Below are positions 43,101 to 53,750 of a stretch of 64,000 bases of DNA, piece after piece. Positions within the stretch are counted from its first letter, which is position 1, and every line of letters starts with the position of its first letter. A program made the position numbers and the translations under genes. The notes under the pieces were generated by a model. That model worked only from the letters and a program-made list of their open reading frames with translations. It was not told the origin of the DNA and did no database searches. Source of the DNA: Ciona savignyi (Eukaryota; Chordata; Ascidiacea; Phlebobranchia; Cionidae); the NCBI GenBank assembly GCA_000149265.1, contig CH002954.1, positions 440,853 through 504,852 on the forward strand. Reading direction: 5' to 3'.

Positions 43101-45451
43101 CTTATCCTGTGTAGGTGCGATCCGCATTTCGAAGTGCACTCGCAGCGGGGAACTTAAGCATTGGAGAGACAAAACTACGATTGGGCTGTGGCAACCACAG
43201 CCCGGAGAACGTCTTATTTCTAAAGCCAGTCAAGACGAACCCTATGACATATAAGTAAATGTATAGTCAGTTTCAATTGAGTTCTAAGACTGAACGGTTG
43301 GCGCAACCAAATCGTTTACAGACAGTACAAAAAACACCATACACAAATATGACCCATTCAAACCCACAAAACGTTAAGCTTACGGGTCAACGCGCTGCCA
43401 ATGAGCCAACTGGTAAATTGGTTGGGCATTGAGCACAACTTAACGAACACTTCTGCCACAAATGAATTAGACGCACCGTTTAAAAAGTAATGGCTGCAGT
43501 GTATACGACCAAATGGGTAACGTGGCGCATACACATACTAAATTTTATACGAAACGATCTTGTTGGCGATCATGGCTTTTACACTTGGTCCGATCAAAAA
43601 ATGAGAAAAAAGTAGCGGCTTCAGTAACCAAACTATAGACAAGATGTAATCTTTAATATTCAATGTTATACGGAATTTACTTAGACTACATGCGGGGGTA
43701 AACAAAAGTAACCTTTGCTTCCTGGAGGTTATGATATTCATGTTTATCCCCGTGATTGGAAAAACGCAAGTGGCGTTAACACACGGGCAATCATCAAATC
43801 TCCTCGCGTCCACTGTCGAGTTACAAGAGCTATTGCAGTGTGTTTTGTAAGATTCGTTTCTTCAGACGTTCCTTTAATTTGATAGGACCGATAATTCCAC
43901 TGTAGTCTGGCAATGTCCGTTAAGTGCATTACCCAGAGACCCAACGAACTAGCTAGCAACCAGTTTCGAATCTGCAACCTTTTCGCTCAAAGCCAACGTA
44001 CGAACTATCAAGGTTATTGGTCAAACAAAGTTGCAGAAATCCTTGTCCTGACCACGCACTCATATTCACGGTTAATTACCCACAGGTTCAATTTCTACGG
44101 ATCTGCGATAACTTTCGTTCAAAGAGCCCAACATCACGTGATTGACGTCAAAGTAGATGATGGCGGCACTTCTGACGAAACGGTACTAAGCCATCCGTCA
44201 CTTTTAACATTAAGTTTTAGTGGTTTAGTTCATAGGTCGACAACCTGCTGCTACTTATGCAGCTCTTATTAATTTTATCGCTAGTGTAGTAATATGTTTA
44301 ATGCCTATGCATAAGTAAAACAACAAAAAAACTCGGCAACACCATACATTTAAGTATGTGTATCGGGCGTTGGTCAATCTAAAAACTAAAAGGAGGAAAG
44401 GGTAGAAAAACTGCACAATTAAATAAAGATTATGAATTAAGCTCAGTGAAAGGTCTGTGATTAAAGTTAGCGTTAATTCTAGGGTTGAAATTAGGGTTTA
44501 AGGGGGGAGTAGTTTGCCGTCCCCCTTTCCCTCCTTTAAGTGTTGCATTTGCTAAACTTGGGCAAGTAATAAACCCATATATGAGGGTATAGCAACGAAG
44601 CCCGTATTTTTATGTTAAGAATACTCATTTTGTAGCGTACTTATTTGTGGAGACCAATTACTCATTTAGAAACTAAAAGTTTAAACAAATATTGATCAAA
44701 CTGTATTAATTTCAGCTCAACTTATGTCACACCCACGGTCCGTGGATGCTTCATAGACTAATTCACCTTGAACACTATCATGGCCGTATCCTGGTCAAAA
44801 TCAAATCTTTATCTCCCAACTTCATTCTCTGCGTATCCCGCACAGTAGAAGGTCAACAGGTGATTTATATTGGTTGGTACTGGAACACTGGCAGAGTGGT
44901 ATGGTGGAAGATACGTTTAACGTTTCGCCTGGCGGCCGGGGAGTCGTAGAATCGAAACCACCGCTAGCTTGACGGATGTTTCCTTTAAGACACTAAGCGG
45001 ATATCGCGTACGCCCAGTGATTTGATTCATGGTTTCTAGTAAAACTAAAGGATACGCTTGTCGACACGACCGGTTTCGTATAGAATTGTTATATGTATCG
45101 CTGGCTTTAAGAATGTAGCCACTAAATCGTACTCACCTATTCCATATATACTTTTACCGTGCCAAGTTTCGAACCCATTAGGCTCGTCACTATGTTCGTT
45201 TTTGTATGTAAGTTGGTATATGCATCGGTCGCCATTAACATTCGGCCACACGACCGAACTTGTACTTATCCATTATATTTTATTTATAGTTCTGCGGCAA
45301 CTTCACAGTAATACCTTCTGGTGGCCCCAACTACACAGTAATGGTGTTTATGGTGATGTTTCTGCTAATGTGTGGGCTGGTTCCCTTGCTAGGAGTGGTG
45401 TCGTATGCAAATGCTGATAAAAACAACCGCAGACTTCAAGTTCTTCCTTAA
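37151..45451 (+). CDS. LRR and Ig-like domain single-pass receptor
   Basis: Nine coding exons: 37151-37239, 39219-39348, 39378-39508, 40483-41111, 41551-41700, 42344-42447, 43115-43228, 44716-44859 and 45290-45451, about 550 residues; phases agree throughout. Signal peptide 1-22; LRR-NT with C25, C29, C31, C42 (CPFVCTC...VYCPG); four to five LRRs (LDLSWNGL, VNLQHNSI, IDLSYNQF, LRLDNNKI, LTLHSNPL); LRR-CT from 170 (NPLKCSCDF); Ig-like domain about 300-376 (VRISC...LTVICAA); a linker; a second Ig-like domain about 425-490 (LRLGC...FILCVSR); membrane helix 513-536; 14-residue basic tail with no known signalling motif. Such proteins act in cell adhesion or as receptors; the ligand is unknown. Two joins are weak: the 29-base intron 39349-39377 and the donor at 43229 (GTCAAG); if the latter is not used the protein ends at 43256 without a membrane helix. 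AATAAA lies at 45510. Confidence 0.75.
39539..40060 (-). repeat. SINE-A copy split by a hAT-type MITE
   Basis: Reverse-strand copy, tail side at 39539 (ttaacacacgggcaatcgac) and head at about 39740-39776 and 40034-40060 (ttaaccgctagac, then caaccagtcgg). The MITE 39777-40033 interrupts the head. It lies in intron 3 of the LRR-Ig gene, 30 bases after exon 3. Confidence 0.85.
39777..40033. mobile_element. hAT-type MITE inserted in SINE-A
   Basis: A 257-bp element starting CAGTGTTTCCCAACC and ending GGGAAACGCTG, with a perfect 8-bp duplication CGCTAGAC (39769-39776, 40034-40041) that is itself part of the SINE head. Internal GAGTCCGC units recur at both sides. Non-coding. Confidence 0.9.
41217..41520. 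repeat. Degenerate tandem repeat in intron 4 of the LRR-Ig gene
   Basis: About five units of roughly 60-65 bp share gttatc..., aaccgtgaataaatcttt-like and gtggatttcct-like segments, with many substitutions between units. Confidence 0.6.
41816..42048. mobile_element. MITE-C copy, inverted
   Basis: gggaagaagggaaagaggga and aactgcacactaaaatgaag at the left, ttagttctggggttgagatt in the core, and tcccgctctccctcctttta then gtgttgtcc at the right. It lies in intron 5 of the LRR-Ig gene. Confidence 0.75.
42655..42915 (-). repeat. SINE-A copy
   Basis: Reverse copy with tail side aaaaccaagtgggttaacac, body gcccaccgtcgggttaccgg, attgcagtgtgttgtgtgtg, cattaatccgctgtattc, and head accagtttcgaacctacaat then gcagattaaccggtcgga. 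It lies in intron 6 of the LRR-Ig gene. Confidence 0.85.
43495..43605 (+). repeat. SINE-B copy, diverged
   Basis: gtatacgaccaaatgggtaa, cgtggcgcatacacatacta, gcgatcatggcttttacact and ccgatcaaaaaa follow the SINE-B order with many changes. Lies in intron 7 of the LRR-Ig gene. Confidence 0.55.
43728..44015 (-). repeat. SINE-A copy
   Basis: Tail gatattcatgtttatccccg, body cctcgcgtccactgtcgagt, attgcagtgtgttttgtaag, and head accagtttcgaatctgcaac. Lies in intron 7 of the LRR-Ig gene. Confidence 0.8.
44382..44550. mobile_element. MITE-C copy, shortened
   Basis: aaaaggaggaaagggtagaa at the left, ttctagggttgaaattaggg in the core and ccctttccctcctttaagtg then ttgc at the right. Confidence 0.7.
45148..45255 (-). 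repeat. SINE-B copy
   Basis: In reverse complement the head gtcgtgtggccgaatgttaa, then gcgaccgatgcatatac and the B-box-like gggttcgaaacttggcacgg are clear, ending in a gtaaaa tail. It lies between the last two exons of the LRR-Ig gene. Confidence 0.75.
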
Positions 45452-45509
45452 ACTGGTCTACCAAAGATTGGTTTTTGCTTACTTTATCTCTTTCGCTCTT
45501 TCACTGTGT

Positions 45510-45515
45510 AATAAA
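45510..45515 (+). terminator. Candidate polyadenylation signal of the LRR-Ig gene
   Basis: AATAAA about 58 bases after the stop codon at 45449-45451, the first such hexamer downstream. Confidence 0.45.
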
Positions 45516-45675
45516 CCATTTTTATATACCTCAGCGATACATTAAGTATTTGGTATCGACTAAACATGGCTGTGCAACTATATACCATAAATGCTCTAGG
45601 CCACAACGGCAAAATATGCTACACACCAACTGCTTAAGTTCTCGGGATAAGACCCATTTACCTCAACATCATTTA

Positions 45676-45957
45676 GGATATAGGATATTCATGTTTTAAA
45701 TTAAGAGGGTTAACACGCGGGCAATCGTCAGATCACCTCGCGCCCATCGTCGGGTTACCGAAACAATTGCCGTGTGTTACGTATGATTCACACGTTCCTT
45801 CAATTTGGTAGAACCCATTTATCCGCTGGGTTCAGGCAATTTCCGTGAAGTGCCTTGCCCAAGGACACAACCGACTAGCTATAGCGACCAGTTCAGAACC
45901 TACATCCTTTCAGTTGAAAGGCTTCGCATTAAACCGCCAGACTAACCAGTCGGATTT
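45676..45957 (-). repeat. SINE-A copy, near full length
   Basis: Tail ataggatattcatgttt, body cacctcgcgcccatcgtcgg, ggtagaacccatttatccgc, aagtgccttgcccaaggaca, and head cagttgaaaggcttcgcatt then accgccagactaaccagtcg. The long ORF across it comes from the repeat. Confidence 0.9.
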
Positions 45958-46964
45958 TTGTACTTTAGAGCTATGGCAAAATGGCCTTCTAGCGATCACT
46001 GTACCGTTGTTGGGGTGTTTTACATTCTTTGGGTGTTTTACATTCTACCTCAACGAGTTGCCAACTGCCCGAGCTATTGGTCCGTTCACATGCGTTGTAG
46101 ACATTATGTGTAAATTACAAAGTGCACGCTTGTCCTTTTTTTATTTTTTGTGTGCTCAATTTCAAAACCATGATAAGTTTGTTGCAAATACATTTTTTGT
46201 ATACAATCGATATATATATATATATATACATTGGTCGCGTTTACCATTCGGCCATTTGATATTACATTGGATTTATCCTTATCGCCCGGTCAAGATGAAT
46301 AGAGGGCGTTGGCCAAACCTAGTGGAATAATGGGTTGAACAAGTGTGGCAATGCTTCTATCGCATTGTAAAACCACTAATAACCATATATGGCGATAAAG
46401 TGATCTGACAATACAATTCTTCAAACACGCCACGTAATTATCGTGGACAACCAAGCGCAAGGGTCTATCTTTAAGACCTGTTATAACACCGTGAAAAAAC
46501 TGTTTACCACTAAAGAGAGTGTCGACCACCTGTTAAGCACCACTATTTACAGGAGCTGCTACAGAAGGCGTTAAACGAATTATTCTCCCTATCTCTCCAA
46601 CGAAAACTGACCTTACAAAAGCGTTCTAGCCAATGATCTGGCGACCGGACATGCCTGTCATCAGCGGAAAAAAACAAAATGTGCTCCCTGAGCAAAGGGA
46701 ACCCATAATACTGCCAATGTATTTGTCAATCAATTACCTGCTGCATTCAAATATTTATAGAAATATCAGCAGATATACACACCACAAATAAAGGTTTAAG
46801 TATCGTGTGAGTACAAGCCACCTAAATCAACCTTTTACACTTCTATTAAGAAAATCGTTTTCGTCTTGCCTATTGTTCGTTAAGTTATAGATCTAATGGT
46901 TGGGTCCATACGCTTAAACCAACATAATTAGATAGAAAATTTTAACACGAAGAAAAAAATATGA

Positions 46965-47165
46965 GGCTGCAAAGCACTTAACAAACATTGCCTGAAGTCT
47001 GAAATAATAAATTTTACTAAATTAAGGGAACGTTTGAATCATACACAACACACTGCAATAGCTTCGGTACCCCGACGGTAGTCGAGGTGATCTCACGATT
47101 GCCTATGTGTTAACATACATTGCGTTTTCGCATTCACAGGAATTTAAAAACTGAATATACTATTT
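46965..47165 (+). repeat. SINE-A copy, partial
   Basis: Forward blocks cattgcctgaagtctgaaa, catacacaacacactgcaat, agcttcggtaccccgacggt, and tail gcattcacaggaatttaaaa. Head missing. Confidence 0.75.
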
Positions 47166-47537
47166 TATTATATATTTAGCATCATAAAAAAATTGGGCTT
47201 ATACATAAGTATATACAGAGCCAGATAGGCGCAAAAGCAAAACATTGCCAGTGGACCATTTCGTGACACTCCTTGTGTGCGATATCTATGTAATCGTTCA
47301 ACCGTATCTTTTTAACATCTCGCCATTAACCTTTCTCCCCAATAAAAGTTTATACCTTCGTTTTTAACTAATCTACTTTTATAGTATCTACAAACAATCA
47401 TCGTCACAGAATTAAATATTTATCTTCCTTAATACGATGACGTATTATTCCCCAACTGTGCGAAGCTCTTACTAAGACAGTAAACGCCATTTTATATATG
47501 TTATGCAGTAGGCTTACTAAATGGTTTAAAACAAATT

Positions 47538-47712
47538 TAGGATAGGATATTCATGTTTATCCCCGTGAATGGGAAAACCTAGGGGGTTATCACACGGGCA
47601 ATCGTCAGATCACCTCACGCCCATCGTCGGGTTACCGGAGCTATTGCAGTGTGTTGTATATGATAGACACGTTCCTTCAATTTGGTAGAACCCATTAATC
47701 CGCTGGGTTCTA
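47538..47712 (-). repeat. SINE-A copy, head half missing
   Basis: A very well preserved tail half (ttaggataggatattcatgt to cattaatccgctgggttc) breaks off sharply at 47712, before the tRNA-like part. Confidence 0.85.
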
Positions 47713-49141
47713 TTAAACTTTTGGCCGAGGCAGCAACCTTTAGTTCAACCTCTAATTTGACGTCACACGTTAGCGTATACGTTATTTCCGTCTTTATTCC
47801 AAGAGAATACAAACACTATTTCTCAATATTTAGGCAGAAATGACATGCGTACAGAATTCTGATTGTACAAATCCACGTTTATTAAACAACTTTTTATTAT
47901 TAATTTTTTTTATTCGTGTATAAATTTCCTTATCCTTTGTAAGAAAACCCCGTTTATTAAACAACATAAGTCAATAAGCATTCTATAAATACATATGAGT
48001 TTGTATGTACAGTTGAATGTATCAGCGTATTACTAAAACTAGTTTCGCTCCATTAGACCGCTTTATTAATATATGATCAAACACTTAAAAGAGTGAGAAA
48101 ACGAGAGGCATTAAAGAAACTAAAAACCGTTTCACTCTGGTTGATACGATAGCTCTGTACAAATAGCGAGCACGGCTGGTCTAGGTATTGTTATATGCTA
48201 GCGCTGTAATAGGCTGCTTTTGCGTTCCGGTTGGCTTATACACAGAGACTCTTTACTGCCTTACGGCTGTAAACGTCGTCAGATTAAAATAACAGGTGAA
48301 TGGCGAAGCTGTATGAAATATACAGAGAGGATAGGTAAAGTCGTTTTAAAAAAATGTTTTACAAGTTGCGCAATGTTGATAACTTACTAAGGAGATTGGT
48401 TTTGTGACGTAAGAAGACGTCATGTGATGTTTTAATGGTAGACAAACACAGTACAACTGGCTGTGTTATGCACGTGAATATTGAAACAGTTGCTAGTTCG
48501 TGAGTACAGTCGGTGCAGTAGCTATTATGAAACTGCGTTAGCACTTACCGCCGTCATATTATATTTCACCATCGTAACTGGATACTTTCTATTTTAGCAC
48601 CAAGCACTCAAGCAGGCAAACATATTTCGAATATGAGCTAGCTTATTATTTTACAGTAATATGACCCTTAGTTCTCTGTAGGTGATTTATTCCTGTTGTG
48701 AGTAGTCAATTTGTCATTTTAGAAATGACTGATTATTTGCCAGGTTAAAAGGAAAGATATAAAGGCATCATAGACTAGTCACAACGAAAATTAATGTGGG
48801 GGGCACCTCAAATATACGTAATTAATAAAAAAAAAACATTATATGGCCAGTCGTGGCGAATAGTGGGACTCTTGAGGACGTACGACAGCTAGGCATACAT
48901 GTTTTTAAGTTTTAAACCAAAGACAGACTCGTCACTTAATATAACTTAAATGTATAATAACATATTTAAATCGGTCAAGCTTAACATTCGGTCACGTGCG
49001 TTTTTACAGAGCTATGTTTAGAAAGGATTTGTCACAAAGACCGTTATTATGTATATAATTATATAAATCGGCTGGGATAACCGACCATACGGTATTTACT
49101 GAACCACATTAATACTGACAAAAACGCCCACGCTGAATAAA

Positions 49142-49300
49142 AAAGAAAAACTAAAAGGAGGGTTTCCGCATACTAAAATAAAGATTAGGGCATTAGAGTT
49201 AGTTTTAAACATTGGGTAAGAGCTAGGGTTAGATCTGGATTCGTGTTTAGGGAGGGTTAAGTTAAAATTAGTTCCGTCTTTTTAGTGTTGCCCCGTGTAA
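49142..49300. mobile_element. MITE-C copy, partial
   Basis: aactaaaaggagggtttccg, then ttagtttaaacattgggt-like core and a tttttagtgttgccccgtg end. The C/T-rich right arm is mostly deleted. Confidence 0.65.
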
Positions 49301-50246
49301 AACAATATTTCGTTTAATAAACAAGAAAAGATATTACCAACTAATTTACGGTTTCAGCATTTTGTGAAAAAGTTAGACAGGTAATGTGTTTGCCCCTTTA
49401 AAGAAGAAAATATCATAGATTAAAAAAGCGGGAAAACGCTAAAACTACGGTAGTTAAAACACATCAGCGTTGTGCACATAATATGACAGAGAAAGAAAAT
49501 AAACAGACACGGTCGTAAACCTGACAGTTAAAAGTGGAGTATGTGAATTATTTAGTTCAAGTTTTAAGTTTAAATGGGTAGGGGAAAATGGATTTTGAGT
49601 TTAGATTGGTAGGAAAAATAAGAAACTGGATTTTGAGTTTAAATTAATGAAAAAAAGTAAGGAATTTTATCGCAAAAGAATTTTGATTTCGGCATGACAG
49701 CCTCCGTGTTATTTGTGGACCCATATTGGTCTTAACATTTAGGATTATATAATATCGATCGATTAACACGACTTTCACTTTAATTGCCTTATCATCTGCC
49801 ACCGGCGGTTTAATGTTACCATACCCGTTTTTATACCAATATCGTTTAGATGATAAATTTAATCACCGTAACCCTATAGAATTAGGTGATTCAGATTTTG
49901 TTTTAGTGCATCGTTACAGCTTTACTTACGTCTATTTCTTGGAACATACGCGGTCAATCGGTATCTACTATGTATTAGTCATACGGTAATACTTTAATTG
50001 TCAAGCTTTGTTTGCGCTGCTTTAGTTCTTACATTGTTTATTTTTAAAAGACTTGTGAAGCAGTGTTAGCACGGTTTTACATATTTTATTATTAATTTAT
50101 AAAGACTTTTTATTTCAGTTTTGTTATAAGAATCGTTATTTTTTGTTTCATTTTTGTTGGTTACCAAGACTTGTATTCCTTTCAGTATTTGTTAATAGGG
50201 TCGTTCGTCTTTTGCTTCGATTCACTGGTTACTGCGACAGGTTAAA

Positions 50247-50759
50247 ATGACTGAAAATCAAGGCGGATATGGAGCCCAGCCTCCTGCTTACCAACAAACG
50301 GAAGGAGAGAAGTTTGGACCACCACCAGATGTAAACCAAGCTCCCCCACCGCAAGGATATCAAAACCAACCTGGACTGGTTGGCCACCCAATGCAGCCTG
50401 GTCAGCCTGGGTACCCTGGCCAGCCTGGAGGGTACGCGCCACCCCCACAACAGGGAGGGGTTGTCCCTCCACCCCCTCCAGGCATGGGGTACGGGGCGCC
50501 AGGTCAGACCGTCATCATACAGCAGCAGTTTAGCCAAGCGCCAACCGCGTGTCAGTGCCCGAACTGCCACCAGCAGGTCGTTACTCTTACCACCGCTGAA
50601 ACTGGGATGTTAACATGGCTGATTATTGGAGCAATTATCCTGTTCGGGGGTTGGATCTTCTGCCTTTGCTTCATCCCATTGTGCATTGACGACTTGAAGG
50701 ATATCCGCCACCAGTGCCCCAACTGCCAGCACACCATCCACATTTACAAGAGAGCTTAA
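50247..50759 (+). CDS. LITAF-domain protein (LITAF/CDIP1 family)
   Basis: A single 170-residue ORF. Residues 1-97 are Pro/Gln/Gly/Tyr-rich with PPAY at 12-15. The LITAF domain covers about 101-168: a first CxxC (C104, C107), a hydrophobic segment 121-146 that dips into the membrane (MLTWLIIGAIILFGGWIFCL) and a closing H-x-C-P-x-C (H155, C157, C160), followed by HTIHIYKRA. The two half-sites bind one zinc ion and hold the protein as a monotopic protein on the cytosolic face of late endosomes and lysosomes. In vertebrates the family takes part in endosomal sorting (through PPxY/NEDD4 and TSG101 contacts) and p53-linked cell death. Length and layout are typical. The start follows an AG acceptor-like site (gcgacag, 50235-50241) by five bases. 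Which vertebrate member it matches cannot be decided by eye. Confidence 0.93.
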   Translation: MTENQGGYGAQPPAYQQTEGEKFGPPPDVNQAPPPQGYQNQPGLVGHPMQPGQPGYPGQPGGYAPPPQQGGVVPPPPPGMGYGAPGQTVIIQQQFSQAPTACQCPNCHQQVVTLTTAETGMLTWLIIGAIILFGGWIFCLCFIPLCIDDLKDIRHQCPNCQHTIHIYKRA

Positions 50760-51220
50760 AGAAAGGAAGTCGACGTGTACATAACCACTTCTTCAGATTT
50801 GATTCGTTGTATAAAACTAACCTAACACCAAAGATCATAGGATAGAGATATACCCATAACTTTAATTACTTATTCATTCTTTGTGCTGGACTTAAACAGA
50901 AGAAAACGGCATCTTTAAATGTTTATATATATCCCTACACGCGACCCACTGCTTAATTTCAAACTCTAGCCAATTGACCTATATACATGTTCTCATTCTT
51001 TAAATCTTGTCAGTTTTCCGAGTCAATTTATACGGTACTCGTTATCGTGTGGAGTCCTGTCCCTTATACGCTTGGTAAGCAGTTTTTTAAATGCGTTTTA
51101 ATTATCGAAATCATGTGAAAATGCGCTTACTGTTGTACATATAAACTTCTCAAAACGAAACCATGTTTATCTACAATGTTACTATAAAATGATTACCAAT
51201 TCTACATTCTGTAATTTGCC

Positions 51221-51410
51221 AGAAAAATAGGAAAACAGTAAATAGAGGGAAAGGAAAATGAGTAAAACTGCTTGCTAAAACTATGGACTATTTCTGACCT
51301 TACCCACTAATTTCAACTCTAAAACTTACATTTACGGCCTTTGTTTATTGTAATGTGCCGTTTACCTCCTTCCCTATTTCTTAATTTTTGTTTTCCGCCA
51401 AGAAATAGCA
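51221..51410. mobile_element. MITE-C copy, diverged
   Basis: ccagaaaaataggaaaacag, agagggaaaggaaaatgagt, aaaactgcttgctaaaacta, then tttacctccttccctatttc at the right: the MITE-C order with substitutions. Confidence 0.6.
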
Positions 51411-51654
51411 GTGCAACGGGTTAAGACAGGTCTATATTGCACGACATGCAAACATTGTTGATTTAAACATGCTACGGTCGATTGCAAATCTTATTTTATA
51501 TTTTTCTTCTCTACCTGAGCTATGGAAATGTATGCAATTAACAGATATGAGATCATGGATGTAATATGGTCTGTGAATATGGTATAATAATGAAAGAAGT
51601 GATAAGCTATAAAGCACTTTACATGTAGGTATATATGGTGGTCTAATAATGTAG

Positions 51655-51895
51655 ACACAAAACTGGTCGCTACCTAGTCGGTTGTGTCCTTGGGCAAGGC
51701 ACTTTACGGACATTGCCCGAACCCAGTGGGTTTTACTAAATTAAAGGAACGTGTGAATAATACACAGCACACTGCAATAGGTCCGGTAACCCGACGGTGA
51801 GCGAAAAGTGAACTGACGATTGCCCGTGTGTTTTCCCCATTTGGTTTCCCATTCACCTGGATAAACATAAATATCTCATCAAACATAATGCGATA
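51655..51895 (+). repeat. SINE-A copy, head-truncated
   Basis: Forward blocks aaaactggtcgctacctagt, tccttgggcaaggcacttta, cacagcacactgcaataggt, ccggtaacccgacggtgagc, and tail cccattcacctggataaaca. Confidence 0.85.
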
Positions 51896-53539
51896 TATCA
51901 CTATATATATGTGTAGCGCAATTAGAAATAGTGGTATATTGATGAATCAAATAAGGTGCGATATATATATACCAATATATATGTGACAATGAAACGCAAT
52001 ACTGCGGATGTAATAATAACGTGGTGATTGACAGTATAATGAATGAAATAAGTACTATAGCAACCGAGGATGCTACATTCAATGGTAATATGTGAAAGAA
52101 TAAAATACCATGCGTAAGCAGTTTCTTTTGATCAAAAGAACAATGGAATAAATTTAAAAATGGAAATCACCCAACTCGCTGTATGGCAAGTAAGGACTTC
52201 CCGTGGTTGAACTTTATTTTACGCGACCGATACATCGATACCATTTCTATACAGAAAAGCGGGTTTCATACAGAAAAACATTTCTATAGAGAAAAACGGA
52301 ATGCCTTGCCGGCCAAAAAATAACGCAGAAAAACAAAACCAAATCACTAACAAAGTCTTGCTCTTTTCATATTTCAATACCGGTTTGAGCTGTAAGTGCA
52401 ATGTTGGTTTGGTTTGTGCTAAACAGCATACTGCCGTGTGTTTTACTTAAAATTTTAAGAATAATGGCTTTTTATTGCTTTCTTGTCCAAAAGTTGTCCA
52501 AAGAAATGTTAGCGGTATAGGGTAATTATTAGCGGTAGGGTAACTATTAATACACTCGGTTAATGCAATGTCAACGAAATGACTTCTCACACCGTAGGTA
52601 AAAACGTATCACACAACAGTGATTAGACCCCTATATGTCCTGCCCGTACGCTGATTCATATCACACCACAAGTCGAAAGCTGACGGATGTGTAGCAGCTC
52701 ACATGCGACATCTTCCGTACAAAATAGTTGAAAAACGCATATTAACGAGTTGTGTTCGTATAATAAGCGCTAATTAAGAAAAACGCAGTAAAAATATTTA
52801 TCTAAAAAATCATGATGACACATTGTTTGTTCAGGTTAATTGACATGTTCAGGTTAATGCGAAGTGTGAAGTAACAACCGGAATTCCTATATCTTTCTAT
52901 CACGTAGTGAAAACTGTCACAGCAAAAGCTTTTAAATGTTTTTATCCAAAAAAGGGGATTGTTTTAATGTTCTATAAACAAAATCTTTCCTATTTCATTG
53001 TAAAATGTCGTCGCTAAAATACACTACGATCATTTTACAAATAAAGATAGCTTGAAGATGCGCTGTGGTAGAGCTATCTATATAATAATATATTGGTTGG
53101 ATTTATATGAGAGAAATTAGCCAGTGGTTTATATAAACGAATTATTAAGGGGCGATTTATAACACGGAGAACTGAAATAACTTTAAGTTTACCCATCACC
53201 GCGAGAATAAAATTAAGTAATCCTACCGTAATTTCCAACCTTATTGCTTTGTTCATTAAATCACACTTTTGCGGGGAATTCTTATAGTTGCCCTACATCT
53301 CATGTGTCAGATATTTTGTATTTATTTAACTGACGGAAATATAATGACTGGGAACTACTCAAACGCTCACAGTTCCTTGCGCAAAAACAGCTTTAGTTAG
53401 GTTTCTAACACGAAATTTTCGGATGGCGGCACAAAGCGTTGTCGGGTGACATCGCGTGAAAGATAGCAACTGAATAGTTATTCGCTAGACGCCGCTGGTG
53501 TATAACTGAATTCGATTCGTTGAACGCTCAGTAAAAGGC

Positions 53540-53640
53540 TGGTTCAGGCGACCGATACATATACCGACTCTTATACAAAAAACGGTCCTAGTGACGAGCC
53601 CATTTTGGGTTCGAAACTTAACTCGAAAAAAAAAAAAAAA
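53540..53640 (+). repeat. SINE-B copy with long A tract
   Basis: ggttcaggcgaccgatacat, ataccgactcttatac, gacgagcccattttgggttc, gaaacttaactcg and a tail of more than 20 A. Together with 53658-53750 it forms a direct pair. Confidence 0.75.
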
Positions 53641-53657
53641 AAAAAAGCTTAGTCAAA

Positions 53658-53750
53658 GGCTGGTCGTGTGGCCGAATGGTTCAGGCGACCGATACATATA
53701 CCGACTCTTATATAAAAAACGGTCGTAGTGAAAACCCAGTACTCAACTGG
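53658..53750 (+). repeat. SINE-B copy, second of pair
   Basis: gctggtcgtgtggccgaatg, gttcaggcgaccgatacata, ccgactcttatataaaaaac. The shared ttcagg variant (usually ttaacg) shows that the two neighbours are more related to each other than to other copies. Confidence 0.75.

Larger units (their letters stand above)
45452..50246. other. Intergenic, repeat-rich; no gene seen
   Basis: Contains SINE-A copies (45676, 46965, 47538), a repeat D fragment (46575-46630), a MITE-C copy (49142) and long AT-rich tracts. The 161-codon ORF at 45845-46330 overlaps SINE-A and is not a gene. The 300 bases before 50247 should hold the promoter and 5' UTR of the LITAF-domain gene. Confidence 0.55.

Noticed and set aside
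44085-44270. Open stretch with acidic and Ser/Thr residues inside intron 7 of the LRR-Ig gene
   Set aside because: No acceptor/donor pair fits the phase of neighbouring exons; partly overlaps SINE-A.
45845-46330. 161-codon open reading frame on the plus strand
   Set aside because: Its first third is SINE-A sequence read backwards and the rest includes a reverse SINE-B head and a (TA)n tract; no domain or splice support.
50229-50570. 113-codon ORF antisense to the LITAF-domain gene
   Set aside because: Shadow of the Pro/Gln-rich coding sequence; no independent features.
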